NCBI RefSeq assembly: GCF_900142215.1
Contig: NZ_FRAC01000006.1
Location: forward strand, 248,001 to 312,000
Length of the DNA: 64,000 bases
Reading direction: 5' to 3'
Source of the DNA: Anaerocolumna jejuensis DSM 15929
GTDB lineage: Bacteria; Bacillota; Clostridia; Lachnospirales; Lachnospiraceae
Part shown: positions 50,225 to 59,242 of the stretch, piece by piece
Numbering within the stretch: position 1 is the first letter of the stretch
Layout: each line of letters begins with the position of its first letter
Notes under the pieces: generated by a model
Databases searched by the model: none
What the model saw: only the letters and a program-made list of their open reading frames with translations
Told to the model about the DNA's origin: nothing
Program-made: the position numbers and the translations under genes

Positions 50225-51882
50225 TTCCATTTGCCTTCCTTTAAAAAATATTCTGCATTTTCCGAAGCCATTTCCGTCACCTGACTGGGATATCCCATAA
50301 CCTCAAGAAGCTTGATGGCATTTTTTGATACAGCCCTGCCCTCTCTCAGCTTATAATCAAATAATACATTATTATCTGCAATCTGTTCTTTAAAATGATA
50401 ATTGGAATAATAATTTTCCAAAATATGCGTTAATTCTATATCATGGGTAGCCGCAAAGCAGATCGTATTTGTCTGGCTTAAATAATGGAGAATCTGGGAA
50501 GAAGCCGATATTCTTTCTAAGGTATTTGTTCCTCTGAGAACCTCATCTACAAAGCACAGGGTGGGTATATTTTCATTTGTCTGATCCATTATCCTCTTTA
50601 AGGACTTTATCTCAACAACATAGTAGCTTTCTTTTCCCAGCAGGTTATCCTTTAAAGCCATAGAAGAGAATACCTTAAAATAGCTTGCCTTATAGGCACT
50701 GCTCAAAGCGGTATGAATTGTCTGTGACAAAATAGCATTGACAGCCAGGGTCTTTATAAAGGTGGACTTACCAGATGCGTTGGAACCGGTTATCAGTACG
50801 GAACCATCTGTATGGATAGAATTTAATACAGGCTCATCTATCATGGGATGATAGATATCTTCCACCTCCAAAACAGTCTCATTCTCGCTTAAAAGTTCCG
50901 GGATGGTGTAAAAGGGAATTAGCTTGCGAAAAGATGCGGCAGCAATACAGCTGTCCAGTGAGCCTACGGTTTCATATATCGTGTTAAGGACTTCACGATT
51001 GGCCTTAAAACAATCCAGCATGGAATAAAATTTGATCAGGTCAACATGAAAAATAATCTTAATGTAATCCAGGAAGATATCTGTAATATCACCGCTGGAG
51101 CTTTTCGTGGATATCAAATAGGAGCCCTTCCTGAATTTTTGAAAGGCCTTCCTGGATTCCTTGAGCCGCTCTGTAATATCACTGATTTCAGGCATATTGA
51201 GCTTTATTATGGTATTAACCCCGTCCAGCAGCCGGACAATATAGCCGCATACGGTAAAATATATCTCAATTTTGGATTTCTCCCTATAATACTGATAAAT
51301 GTTATTGGCAAGCATTGCAACAGTTAAAACACCTCCGACAGCCGGATTAACTGCTATCAGTGCAATGGAAACAAGAAAACCGGCTCCCATAAGGATATGG
51401 GGCCACACTTTTTTCGTCTCCACCCCTTCCAGCCGGTTAATATATTCATACACGGAAACATTACTAATCTTTCCCATCTTATATAGTGCCAGCTGTAAGG
51501 ACAAGCGTTGTTCTTCATTATCTGAAAAGAAATTCATGAGGCGCTCTCTTTCCTTCAGCTTATCCTCACTGAATTCCAGCTTATGAAGCATTGCATACAG
51601 ATATTCTTCGCCAATGGCACTCCCTGTATTATTGACCAGCATAAAGATCTCTTCCATACTGACATCATTCCAGGTGATTTCATCAACATCATTTTTGTCT
51701 GCCAGTGCACGGTAATAAGCACCAAGTGCTTTCATTTTACCATCGGTATATTCCTCCTCGGGCACCATTCCCCAGTCACTAAGCATCTTCTGCTTTATAT
51801 TCCTGTACCAGACCTTTTTGTCATATACTCCTTTGATAAGAAAAACAGCAAATATTATAAGTATTCCTAACAAAATTTGCAT
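50215..51882 (-). CDS. Membrane-anchored MutS-like ATPase
   Basis: The 555 residues have an N-terminal hydrophobic segment (about 2-20) and one or two more near residues 160-205. A MutS-type lever/clamp-like helical region follows, then the MutS ATPase domain with Walker A TGSNASGKSTF (about 370) and LCFVDEVLRGTNTLER (Walker B). It lacks the MutS mismatch-recognition domain, so classical mismatch repair is unlikely. The function of this family is unknown. The ATG at 51882 has AGGAGGAT upstream. It follows the NlpC/P60 terminator by about 40 nt, and no promoter was seen between, so readthrough may drive it. Confidence 0.85.
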   Translation of the reverse strand: MQILLGILIIFAVFLIKGVYDKKVWYRNIKQKMLSDWGMVPEEEYTDGKMKALGAYYRALADKNDVDEITWNDVSMEEIFMLVNNTGSAIGEEYLYAMLHKLEFSEDKLKERERLMNFFSDNEEQRLSLQLALYKMGKISNVSVYEYINRLEGVETKKVWPHILMGAGFLVSIALIAVNPAVGGVLTVAMLANNIYQYYREKSKIEIYFTVCGYIVRLLDGVNTIIKLNMPEISDITERLKESRKAFQKFRKGSYLISTKSSSGDITDIFLDYIKIIFHVDLIKFYSMLDCFKANREVLNTIYETVGSLDSCIAAASFRKLIPFYTIPELLSENETVLEVEDIYHPMIDEPVLNSIHTDGSVLITGSNASGKSTFIKTLAVNAILSQTIHTALSSAYKASYFKVFSSMALKDNLLGKESYYVVEIKSLKRIMDQTNENIPTLCFVDEVLRGTNTLERISASSQILHYLSQTNTICFAATHDIELTHILENYYSNYHFKEQIADNNVLFDYKLREGRAVSKNAIKLLEVMGYPSQVTEMASENAEYFLKEGKWKVL

Positions 51883-51920
51883 GATTTTTATCCTCCTGTC
51901 ATCTTTTGTTAAACATTTCA

Positions 51921-51946
51921 AAAAGGGCTGCTCCTGCAGCCCTTTT
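51921..51946 (-). terminator. Terminator after the NlpC/P60 gene
   Basis: A perfect 11-bp stem (51921-51931 with 51936-51946), loop TCCT on the plus strand, followed on the minus strand by a T-rich tail. Confidence 0.85.
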
Positions 51947-51958
51947 ATTTAAATTGAA

Positions 51959-53011
51959 TTAATCATTGATTACCTTTACAATTTTTATTGGTGAGCGGTA
52001 AAACATATTGGAAATCTTTATGCCTGTTCTGGGATTACTTGCGTGAATGACCTGCCCATTACCGATATACATGGCAACATGGCTGATATAATCACCGCTT
52101 CCGTAAAATACCAAGTCACCGGGTTTAACGCTGGAAGAACCGATGCTTGCTCCCGAATATGCCTGACTTCTGGAAACTCTGGGCAGGCTATAGCCAAACC
52201 TTGAATAGATACCTAAGGTAAAGCCGGAGCAATCTGTTCCGTTTGTAAGACTTGTGCCGCCCCATACATAAGGATTGCCTAAAAACTGCTTTGCATAGGC
52301 AACCATCTGTGCTCTTACACTGGAGGTTCCTGTTGTAAGCTCTTCAACTGATACGGCCTTTTCCAACTGATAGGATAAATCGATATATTGTCTGGCAACA
52401 AAGCCTTCGTCATCATCGATCTTAACCTTAACCCAGTCAGTTGTTACAGAAGTAACTTCCATATCTTCTTCGCTTGGCACACTTGTTACCACACCGCCTA
52501 AAAGACTTGGCTCCTGTCTTACATTGAGAGTCTGGGTATTCACTGTTGCAACCAGACTTCCTACCTTCTTGGCAAGTGATACTGCTTTATCTCCTGTAAC
52601 AAGGAAATCTTTCTTCACATAACCTGTAACTTTACCGGATTTGATCTTAACCCATCCGTTTTTATCTTCATCTATTATTGTACATCCTGCATTCTTTGGT
52701 AATTTTCCGATTATTTTCTGATCTTCGCCGGGAGACTTGCGGATATTTAAATGGTTATCCACACTCGCAATACCAAGGTTATTATAATCATAAGCAGCAA
52801 CACTGGATTCCAGCGTAGCAATGGTAATCTCCGAAGATGCAGCCGTATTGGCTGAATCATAATACTTGTCCAGAGTTACAGATATTCCTGCTAAAGGCTG
52901 CTCGCCGTAGATGGACTCAGCGCTTGTATACTTGGTATTTAAGGCAAATAGTAATGCACCTGTGGCACAGAGACATGAAATTTTTATAAATCTGGTAGTG
53001 CTATGGTTCAT
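51959..53011 (-). CDS. Secreted NlpC/P60 peptidoglycan hydrolase with two SH3 domains
   Basis: The 350 residues have a signal peptide (about 1-31, ending TSAES), two bacterial SH3 domains (about 78-140 with LNIRKSPG, and 155-215 with LNVRQEPS) and a C-terminal NlpC/P60 (C40) domain. The catalytic Cys is in TDCSGFTLG (about 260), with His in YISHVAMYIG (about 311) and a third polar residue in HASNP. It would cut D-Glu to diamino-acid bonds in peptidoglycan peptides. The ATG has AGGAGG upstream. A perfect sigma-A promoter lies about 92 nt upstream. Confidence 0.93.
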   Translation of the reverse strand: MNHSTTRFIKISCLCATGALLFALNTKYTSAESIYGEQPLAGISVTLDKYYDSANTAASSEITIATLESSVAAYDYNNLGIASVDNHLNIRKSPGEDQKIIGKLPKNAGCTIIDEDKNGWVKIKSGKVTGYVKKDFLVTGDKAVSLAKKVGSLVATVNTQTLNVRQEPSLLGGVVTSVPSEEDMEVTSVTTDWVKVKIDDDEGFVARQYIDLSYQLEKAVSVEELTTGTSSVRAQMVAYAKQFLGNPYVWGGTSLTNGTDCSGFTLGIYSRFGYSLPRVSRSQAYSGASIGSSSVKPGDLVFYGSGDYISHVAMYIGNGQVIHASNPRTGIKISNMFYRSPIKIVKVIND

Positions 53012-53102
53012 TGGGTTCCTCCTGCTAGTTATCCCTTTTCATTTAATATGTATTTGCCTTCCACCCTAGTTGTTACAAATATATTAAATATATTTCTAAG
53101 TT

Positions 53103-53131
53103 ATTATAACAATCGTTCATAGTTTTGTCAA
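53103..53131 (-). promoter_or_regulatory. Consensus sigma-A promoter of the NlpC/P60 gene
   Basis: On the minus strand TTGACA (53126-53131) and TATAAT (53103-53108), both perfect, are separated by 17 nt. The leader to the ATG is about 85 nt, too short to hold a c-di-AMP riboswitch. Confidence 0.85.
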
Positions 53132-53352
53132 CACTTTGCATTAAATTTGATAAAATTCCGTTAAATTATTGTAAGTATTTCCAGAATTGGATGTAATTAT
53201 TCCTTTAATATCTAAATTGACAGAAAGCTTGTTCTTGCTTTGTAGAATAATGACGAATCAACGTGTATTATGGCTGCCTACTCATAAGCGCGGCAGCCTG
53301 CCAGAAAAAATCGTGTATAAGCTAATCCCCGTATCAATAAACGCAAAAGAAA
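53132..53352. other. Intergenic region between the NlpC/P60 gene and the spoIVA terminator
   Basis: No convincing gene. An open frame across the region on the plus strand (53187-53546) runs into spoIVA antisense and has no ribosome binding site. Confidence 0.5.
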
Positions 53353-53381
53353 CCGGTGTATCCTTTAAGGAAAGACACCGG
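53353..53381 (-). terminator. Terminator after spoIVA
   Basis: On the minus strand a stem with CCGGTGT/ACACCGG arms (53375-53381 and 53353-53359) and further internal pairing is followed by TTTCTTTT. Confidence 0.75.
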
Positions 53382-53408
53382 CTTCCAATCGTTTTATTAA
53401 ATATTCTG

Positions 53409-54917
53409 CTAAATAATAATACAGATAATTCCTCCGTTACTCTCGTTAACAATCTTCTGCATTGTATCCTGAAGTTTTACCTGGCTTTCATCCGTCATTT
53501 TATTGATCTTGGTATTAATCCCGTCCTCTACAAGCTGCTGGATTGATTTTCCGTAAATATTAGTCTCCCAGATTCCTTCCGGATTTTCAGAAGCATTCTT
53601 GCGGATATAATTAATCAGGTCATTTGCCTGTTCTTCACTTCCTACAATGGGTGCAATTTCTGTCTCTATAGTTGCTTTTATCATATGAATGGAAGGTGCC
53701 GTTGCACGGATTTTAACGCCATATTTGTTACCATGCCTCATAATTTCTGGCTCTTCAATCAGAATTTCTTCCTTAACCGGATTTACTACTCCGTACCCCT
53801 TCTGCCGAACCTCGTCACAGGCTCCTGCCACCTTACCGTATTCCTTCTTGACTGCTGCCAGCTCCCTGATGGTGTTTATGAGCTGATATTCGTCCTCAAT
53901 GGCAACTCCAATAAGGTCACTTAAAATATTGTAATAGTAGGAATCATCAAACTCAACATTCACCTTAACGGAGCCGTTTTCCATTTCGACCTTGTCGATT
54001 TTAAAGCGGTTGACAAATTTGCTGTCAGTAAGCATATTGTCATTTCTTACATCCCGGATTAAAGTAAGGCGCTTTAATAATTCTTTCACGGAATCAATCA
54101 GGTCAACTTTAAGCCAATGATCATCAGGAAGCATTTCTGCCCACTTCGGAATAAAGAAATTAATCTCTGATACCGGAAATACCGAAAGGATACTTGACAT
54201 GACATGATTGATATCTTCTTTTCTCAACTGCTCACAATTGACCGGCAGGCAGTTTACATTGTATTTTTCGGCAATATCATTGGCAAGATTCAGACTGGTC
54301 TCGGAATATGGCCGGCTTGTATTCAGAAGAACGACAAAGGGTTTTTTCAGCTTTTTCAGTTCTCCGATTGTTTTTTCTTCTGCTGCTATGTAATTGTCTC
54401 TGGGAAGGTCACCGAAGCTGCCGTCGGTAGTAACTACGATACCAATGGTGGAATGATCATTGATTACCTTCTGGGTTCCAATCTCCGCTGCCTGGGTAAA
54501 AGGAATCTCATAGTCATACCAGGGCGTCTTTACCAAACGTTCCTGTTCATTTTCAATATGCCCGGCTGCTCCTTCTACCATAAAGCCTACACAGTCAATC
54601 AACCGGATATTTACCTTTGTATCCTCTCCCAGCTGAATCTGAGCTGCTTCCTTGGGAATGAACTTCGGTTCTGTTGTCATTATAGTCTTACCGGCAGCAC
54701 TTTGAGGCAATTCATCGATTGCCCGCTCTTTATTGTGGACATCAGCAATATTCGGAATTACCAGTAAATCCATAAACCGCTTTATAAAAGTTGATTTCCC
54801 CGTTCTTACCGGCCCCACCACACCTATGTATATGTCACCGCCTGTCCTAGCCTTAATATCATTATAAACATCATATATCTGGCCTGGCATATCCAGTGAC
54901 GAATATTGATCCAACAT
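53409..54917 (-). CDS. spoIVA: Stage IV sporulation protein A
   Basis: SpoIVA is the ATPase that polymerises on the forespore surface as the base of the spore coat. The 502 residues begin with the conserved LDQYSSLDMPGQIYDVY and have Walker A GPVRTGKST at about 35-43, followed by ATPAS-class G-domain features. The conserved C-terminal tail ends in ESNGGIICIII. The ATG at 54917 has AGGAGG upstream. An ATG two codons earlier overlaps that site. It shows that the organism can sporulate, or did so recently. A sigma-E promoter is expected upstream but is not assigned here. Confidence 0.96.
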   Translation of the reverse strand: MLDQYSSLDMPGQIYDVYNDIKARTGGDIYIGVVGPVRTGKSTFIKRFMDLLVIPNIADVHNKERAIDELPQSAAGKTIMTTEPKFIPKEAAQIQLGEDTKVNIRLIDCVGFMVEGAAGHIENEQERLVKTPWYDYEIPFTQAAEIGTQKVINDHSTIGIVVTTDGSFGDLPRDNYIAAEEKTIGELKKLKKPFVVLLNTSRPYSETSLNLANDIAEKYNVNCLPVNCEQLRKEDINHVMSSILSVFPVSEINFFIPKWAEMLPDDHWLKVDLIDSVKELLKRLTLIRDVRNDNMLTDSKFVNRFKIDKVEMENGSVKVNVEFDDSYYYNILSDLIGVAIEDEYQLINTIRELAAVKKEYGKVAGACDEVRQKGYGVVNPVKEEILIEEPEIMRHGNKYGVKIRATAPSIHMIKATIETEIAPIVGSEEQANDLINYIRKNASENPEGIWETNIYGKSIQQLVEDGINTKINKMTDESQVKLQDTMQKIVNESNGGIICIII

Positions 54918-55079
54918 ACACATCCTCCTTTCGGTTATAATTAAACATATGCCGAAAAGCCCCCATTCATGATTACGATATTTGATTTCTTATCTATTTT
55001 TTCAAGATACCGGGATAAAAGCCTTTATTTCCGGGACTAAGTATGGTAAACTAATATGGAAATAAATTTACCGCCGGGT

Positions 55080-55144
55080 AAACGTCTTATATTCATTCCA
55101 TTAGGCCATTGAAGGAATGAATGTCAGGCGTTTTATTTTTTTAT
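55080..55144 (+). promoter_or_regulatory. Terminator-like hairpin in the leader of the PPOX gene (possible attenuator)
   Basis: A 9-bp perfect stem ATTCATTCC/GGAATGAAT (55091-55099 and 55114-55122), extended by AAACG/CGTTT (55080-55084 and 55129-55133), is followed directly by TTTTATTTTTTT. No plus-strand gene precedes it, and it lies 19 nt before the PPOX start. It therefore probably acts as a premature terminator in the leader. Confidence 0.6.
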
Positions 55145-55162
55145 AAGGAAAGAGAGGTTTGT

Positions 55163-55657
55163 ATGTTCAGAGAAATGCGTCGTAAAAAACAGGTTTTATC
55201 CTTAGAGGAATGTATTGAAGTCTTAAATCGAGGAACATCCGGTGTATTGGCCGTATCCGGGGACGATAACTATCCCTATGCCGTCCCCCTCAGCTATGTC
55301 TATCATAATAATAAGATTATTTTTCACAGCGCCAAAACAGGCCATAAGCTGGACGCTATTGCCAGAAACGAAAAAGTATCCTTTTGCGTGATAGACAAGG
55401 ACCAGGTGGTCCCGGACGAGTACACGAGCTATTTTCGCAGTGTCATAGCTTTTGGCAAAGCCCGTATCCTTGAAGATGAAGCAGAAAAAAGAAGTACTCT
55501 TGCACTTTTAGCCAAACGCTACGCTCCTGACCATGAAGAAATCCGCCGTATGCAGACAATTGATAAGGAATTCAACATCGTCACTATGATCGAGCTTACA
55601 ATTGAACACATGAGCGGCAAAGAAGCAATTGAATTATTCAAAGCAAAACACCTGTAA
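55163..55657 (+). CDS. Pyridoxamine 5'-phosphate oxidase family protein (NimA-like)
   Basis: The 164 residues form a split-barrel flavin- or heme-binding protein. LSLEECIEVLNRGTSGVLAV, NYPYAVPLSYVYHNNKIIFH and GHKLDAIARNEKVSF follow the NimA/PPOX-like pattern, with the His in SAKTGHKLD. The ATG at 55163 has AGAGAGG upstream. An ATG at 55121 falls inside the leader hairpin and is rejected. It is a single-gene unit, divergent from spoIVA, between a leader hairpin and its own terminator. Confidence 0.88.
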   Translation: MFREMRRKKQVLSLEECIEVLNRGTSGVLAVSGDDNYPYAVPLSYVYHNNKIIFHSAKTGHKLDAIARNEKVSFCVIDKDQVVPDEYTSYFRSVIAFGKARILEDEAEKRSTLALLAKRYAPDHEEIRRMQTIDKEFNIVTMIELTIEHMSGKEAIELFKAKHL

Positions 55658-55739
55658 ACAACTTGAACTTACCAAGATTCAAGAATTGCAAAAAGATAAA
55701 AAAGCTTTCACACAAATGCCTTCACTCTAAAAAATAATA

Positions 55740-55796
55740 ATAAAACGGTATATCCTGAAAGCTCTGATTTCAAAGCCTTCCAATATACCGTTTTAT
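55740..55796 (+). terminator. Terminator after the PPOX gene
   Basis: A perfect 14-bp stem (55740-55753 with 55783-55796) with a 29-nt loop, followed by TTTTATAG. Confidence 0.7.
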
Positions 55797-55854
55797 TTTA
55801 TAGTTTTTTATAATATTATAATCTAATTATCATAGGCTAATCTCAGCCTTCAAT

Positions 55855-55931
55855 ATGTATACTTGGGGTATAAAAATGCAACGAAGTGACTTTCACGGAG
55901 CTGAGTGTATTTTTATACCCCAAGTATACAT
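55855..55931. repeat. Long hairpin: 23-bp stem with 31-nt loop
   Basis: Arms 55855-55877 and 55909-55931 are perfectly complementary and contain GTATACTTGGGGTATAAAAA. The loop carries a small internal GTGA/TCAC stem. There is no T-tract on either side. It lies 65 nt downstream of gpsA. Confidence 0.8.
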
Positions 55932-55996
55932 TCAATAAACCTGCTGTTAACCTACGATTAAATCATATTTTTTTTATTACGCTATTTCTTATTCTT

Positions 55997-57010
55997 CTAC
56001 TTCTTCCACTGAAGCTCCGTATATTCTCTCCTCTTATCTCTTAAAAGCAGATCCGATACTGCTTCAAAAGCCGGCTTGCCTTCAAATAATATAAGGTTTA
56101 CCTGCTCCACAATGGGCATTTCCACATCATACTTCCTTGCAAGAGCCAGGGCAGCTTTGGCAGAGTAAACACCTTCTACTACCTGCTTCACTTCCTGCAT
56201 GGCTTCCTCCATATTATAGCCCTTTCCGATGAGATAGCCTGCATTGCGGTTTCTGCTGTGCTTGCTGGTACAGGTTACAATCAAATCCCCTACACCGGAA
56301 AGCCCTGCAAAGGTTTCCATCTTACCGCCCATGGCAATTCCCAAACGGCTGATTTCTGCAATTCCTCTGGTCATAAGTGCTGCTTTTGTATTATCACCAA
56401 AGCCCAGGCCGTCAGCCATTCCAGCTGCCAATGCAATGACATTCTTTAAGGAGCCTCCAAGCTCTATTCCAATTACATCAGGGCTCGTATATACACGGAA
56501 ACGTTCACCCATAAACACATCCTGAACAAAGTGTGCCGTATCCTTTGAATCTGCTCCTACAACACAGGTGGTAGGAATTCCCTTGCTGACTTCCTCTGCA
56601 TGACTGGGTCCTGAAAGGACTGCCACATCAGCCTGGGGAATTTCATCTTTAATAATATCTGTTAAGGTTTCAAGGGTCTTTTCTTCAATACCCTTTCCTA
56701 CATTTACAACTATCTGATTATCTGTAATAAAGCTGCAAGCACTTTTGGCGGTAGCACGAACAAAGGGGGAGGCTACAGCAAATACGATTAAATCCCTGCT
56801 TTCACAGGAAGTCTTTAAATCACCGCTTATGCTTACGCTGTCCGGCAGCTTGATTCCGGGAAGCTTATCCTTTAACTCCCTGTCCTCATTCAACTGCTCA
56901 ACTTCATTTTTTAAAGCTGACCACAATACCACTTCGTGACCCTTATTTCCAAGGAGAATAGCAATTGCTGTTCCCCATGCACCTGCACCTAATATGCTTA
57001 TTTTCGCCAT
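55997..57010 (-). CDS. gpsA: Glycerol-3-phosphate dehydrogenase [NAD(P)+]
   Basis: GpsA reduces dihydroxyacetone phosphate to sn-glycerol 3-phosphate for phospholipid synthesis. The 337 residues show the NAD-binding GAGAWGTAIA (7-16), VLSGPSHAEEV, the catalytic-lysine region ELGGSLKNVIALAAG and GDNTKAALMTRG. The ATG at 57010 has AAGGGAG upstream, so the ATG at 57037 inside the end of plsY is rejected. It follows plsY, whose product uses the glycerol 3-phosphate. Confidence 0.96.
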   Translation of the reverse strand: MAKISILGAGAWGTAIAILLGNKGHEVVLWSALKNEVEQLNEDRELKDKLPGIKLPDSVSISGDLKTSCESRDLIVFAVASPFVRATAKSACSFITDNQIVVNVGKGIEEKTLETLTDIIKDEIPQADVAVLSGPSHAEEVSKGIPTTCVVGADSKDTAHFVQDVFMGERFRVYTSPDVIGIELGGSLKNVIALAAGMADGLGFGDNTKAALMTRGIAEISRLGIAMGGKMETFAGLSGVGDLIVTCTSKHSRNRNAGYLIGKGYNMEEAMQEVKQVVEGVYSAKAALALARKYDVEMPIVEQVNLILFEGKPAFEAVSDLLLRDKRREYTELQWKK

Positions 57011-57023
57011 GTACGCTTCTCCC

Positions 57024-57650
57024 TTATTTTTCTTCAACTTTTACCTTTTGTCCTAATTTATTCTCAGTTCCATTCATAAGCCTCTTAATATTGGTCCTGT
57101 GTCTGATAAATGCCAATACTGTGAAGATAACACTGACCAGAAGCATATGTATATCTCCCGGATAAATTATCAGAACGCCGATCGGAAACAGGAGTGAAAT
57201 CAGCAAAGAACCAACGGAAACATATCTGGTTATTACAACAGACAGAACAAATACGATAAAGGCCGCTAATCCAATTCTCCAGTCAAAGGCCATAATGACT
57301 CCTCCGGTAGCGGCAATTCCCTTTCCGCCCTTAAAACGCAGCCAGAAAGGAAAATTATGCCCCACAACAACACCAAGCCCGGTGTAAAGCGCTAGTAAAT
57401 TAACATTAGGATCCTGTTTAAAAAATACATAAGTAATGAGAAGGATTGGAATAAATGCTTTTAAGGCATCTCCCAGAAAGGTCAGGAGTCCCGCTTTTAC
57501 TCCCAGTAAACGCATGGCATTGGTAGTGCCTGCATTTCCGCTTCCGTATTTTCTGATATCAATATGATTTGCTTTTCCAATGAAATAAGCGGTGGACAGG
57601 CAGCCGCACAAATATCCTATAATTAAGCATATTATTATGTTTTGCAGCAT
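57024..57650 (-). CDS. plsY: Acyl-phosphate glycerol-3-phosphate acyltransferase PlsY
   Basis: PlsY makes lysophosphatidate from acyl-phosphate and glycerol 3-phosphate. The 208-residue membrane protein has about five spans and three PlsY motifs: YGSGNAGTTNAMR (about 36-48), VVGHNFPFWLRFKGGKGIAATGG (about 97) and a C-terminal RHRTNIKRL. It is 1 nt after der and 13 nt before gpsA, so the three genes are one operon. Confidence 0.96.
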   Translation of the reverse strand: MLQNIIICLIIGYLCGCLSTAYFIGKANHIDIRKYGSGNAGTTNAMRLLGVKAGLLTFLGDALKAFIPILLITYVFFKQDPNVNLLALYTGLGVVVGHNFPFWLRFKGGKGIAATGGVIMAFDWRIGLAAFIVFVLSVVITRYVSVGSLLISLLFPIGVLIIYPGDIHMLLVSVIFTVLAFIRHRTNIKRLMNGTENKLGQKVKVEEK

Positions 57651-57651
57651 A

Positions 57652-58977
57652 TTATTCTTTTTCCTTTCGCTCCCTTATGAAAAATTTAAGTGATGTTCCT
57701 GAAAACCCAAAGGCTTCCCTTATTTTATTTTCAATATATCTGGTGTAGGAAAAATGCATCAGTTCTTTGTCATTGACAAAAATAACAAAGGTCGGCGGTT
57801 TGATGGAAACCTGGGTGATATAGTATAATTTCAGCCGTTTGCCCTTATCAGAAGGCGGCTGCTGAAGTGCTACGGCCTCTGCCATGATTTCATTCAGCAC
57901 TCCGGTAGCAATCCTCAGGTTCTGGTTCTGGATAACCTTCTCAATTAAGTCGAACAGCTTTGTCAGTCTTTGTCCTGTCAGTGCTGATATAAATATCATC
58001 TCGGCATAGGGCATATAGGACAGGGTTCCCTTTATCTCATTGGTATATTTATAGATTGTTTTATCATCTTTTTCTACGGCATCCCATTTATTTACGGCAA
58101 TGATGACTCCCTTGCCCCTTTCATGGGCGATACCTGCAATTTTAGCATCCTGTTCTGTAACGCCTTCCATTCCGTCAATTACCAGAACTACAATGTCCGC
58201 ACGCTCAACGGCTGATACGGTTCTTACAATGCTAAAGCGTTCTATTTCTTCTTTTATTTTACTCTTTCTTCGAAGCCCGGCAGTATCAATAAAGACAAAC
58301 TCCTTGCCATGGTATTTTACCGGAGTATCAATCGCATCTCTGGTAGTACCGGCTATGTCGGAAACAATCACCCTGTCTTCGCCGATCAGCTTATTAATAA
58401 TAGAGGATTTTCCCACATTTGGCTTTCCAACAATGGCAATCCGGGGGCGGTCGTCCTCTTCTTCCTTCATATCCGCAGGGTTAAAATGGCTGACAACCTC
58501 GTCCAGCATATCACCAAGCCCTAGCTTGGAGGAAGCGGATACGGGATGGGGATCTCCGATTCCAAGGTTATAGAACTCATAGACATCCGGCATCAGCTTA
58601 TCAAAATTATCTACCTTATTTACTACGAGGACAATGGGCTTTGTAGAACGCCTCAGCATATCCGCTACCTTAAAATCATTATCTACCAGTCCCTGTCTTA
58701 CATCGACAAGAAAAACAATGACATCGGCTGTCTGAATGGCAATTTCAGCCTGCTGCCTCATATAGGAAAGGAGCACATCATTGCTCTCCGGTTCAATACC
58801 GCCTGTATCAATCATGGTGAACTGCTTGTCAAGCCATGTTACATCCGCATAAATTCTGTCTCTTGTGACGCCGGGGAAATCCTGAACAATGGCTATTCTC
58901 TCACCTGCCAGTGCATTAAACAAAGTCGATTTACCCACATTCGGCCTTCCGACAATTGCAACAATCGGTTTACTCAT
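57652..58977 (-). CDS. der: Ribosome-biogenesis GTPase Der (EngA)
   Basis: Der is a double GTPase needed for 50S subunit maturation. The 441 residues contain two G domains, with P-loops GRPNVGKST (about 8-16) and GKPNVGKSS (about 187-195), each followed by DTGG or DTAG and NKVD/NKWD. A KH-like C-terminal domain ends in RERKEKE. It is first of the der-plsY-gpsA operon, behind a strong promoter at 59145-59173. Confidence 0.97.
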   Translation of the reverse strand: MSKPIVAIVGRPNVGKSTLFNALAGERIAIVQDFPGVTRDRIYADVTWLDKQFTMIDTGGIEPESNDVLLSYMRQQAEIAIQTADVIVFLVDVRQGLVDNDFKVADMLRRSTKPIVLVVNKVDNFDKLMPDVYEFYNLGIGDPHPVSASSKLGLGDMLDEVVSHFNPADMKEEEDDRPRIAIVGKPNVGKSSIINKLIGEDRVIVSDIAGTTRDAIDTPVKYHGKEFVFIDTAGLRRKSKIKEEIERFSIVRTVSAVERADIVVLVIDGMEGVTEQDAKIAGIAHERGKGVIIAVNKWDAVEKDDKTIYKYTNEIKGTLSYMPYAEMIFISALTGQRLTKLFDLIEKVIQNQNLRIATGVLNEIMAEAVALQQPPSDKGKRLKLYYITQVSIKPPTFVIFVNDKELMHFSYTRYIENKIREAFGFSGTSLKFFIRERKEKE

Positions 58978-59144
58978 TTTATAAAAATTCCTCTCTTAAA
59001 TTTACATGTTAATCCATTACAGCATCCGCAAAGGATTTTCCGTCTGATTTTACAATACAAACTTTTATTTGTAAAGCATTTTCCATGCATCTTCTATCTT
59101 TTTACGAACAATTAAAAGTCTGATTCCTTTCTTACTCCTTAGAT

Positions 59145-59173
59145 AGTATATCAGCTATAGGAATATTTATCAA
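59145..59173 (-). promoter_or_regulatory. Sigma-A promoter of der-plsY-gpsA
   Basis: On the minus strand TTGATA (59168-59173) and TATACT (59145-59150) are separated by 17 nt. The leader to der is about 160 nt with no recognised regulatory motif. Confidence 0.75.
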
Positions 59174-59201
59174 ATATATTTTAAGAAAAGAACACTGTAT
59201 A

Positions 59202-59231
59202 TTGACATTGCAGCCATTTAAAGTGCATAAT
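59202..59231 (+). promoter_or_regulatory. Plus-strand promoter before the tandem repeat and acetyltransferase
   Basis: TTGACA (59202-59207) and CATAAT (59226-59231), with an 18-nt spacer. The transcript would run through the 78-bp tandem repeat before reaching the gene at 59462. Confidence 0.6.
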
Positions 59232-59242
59232 ATTGCTGGATA

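Noticed and set aside
53012..53102. c-di-AMP riboswitch upstream of the NlpC/P60 gene
   Set aside because: The leader from the promoter to the ATG is only about 85-90 nt and has no matching structure.
53187..53546. Plus-strand open frame of about 119 codons
   Set aside because: It lacks a ribosome binding site, overlaps the spoIVA terminator and the 3' end of spoIVA antisense, and has no family features.
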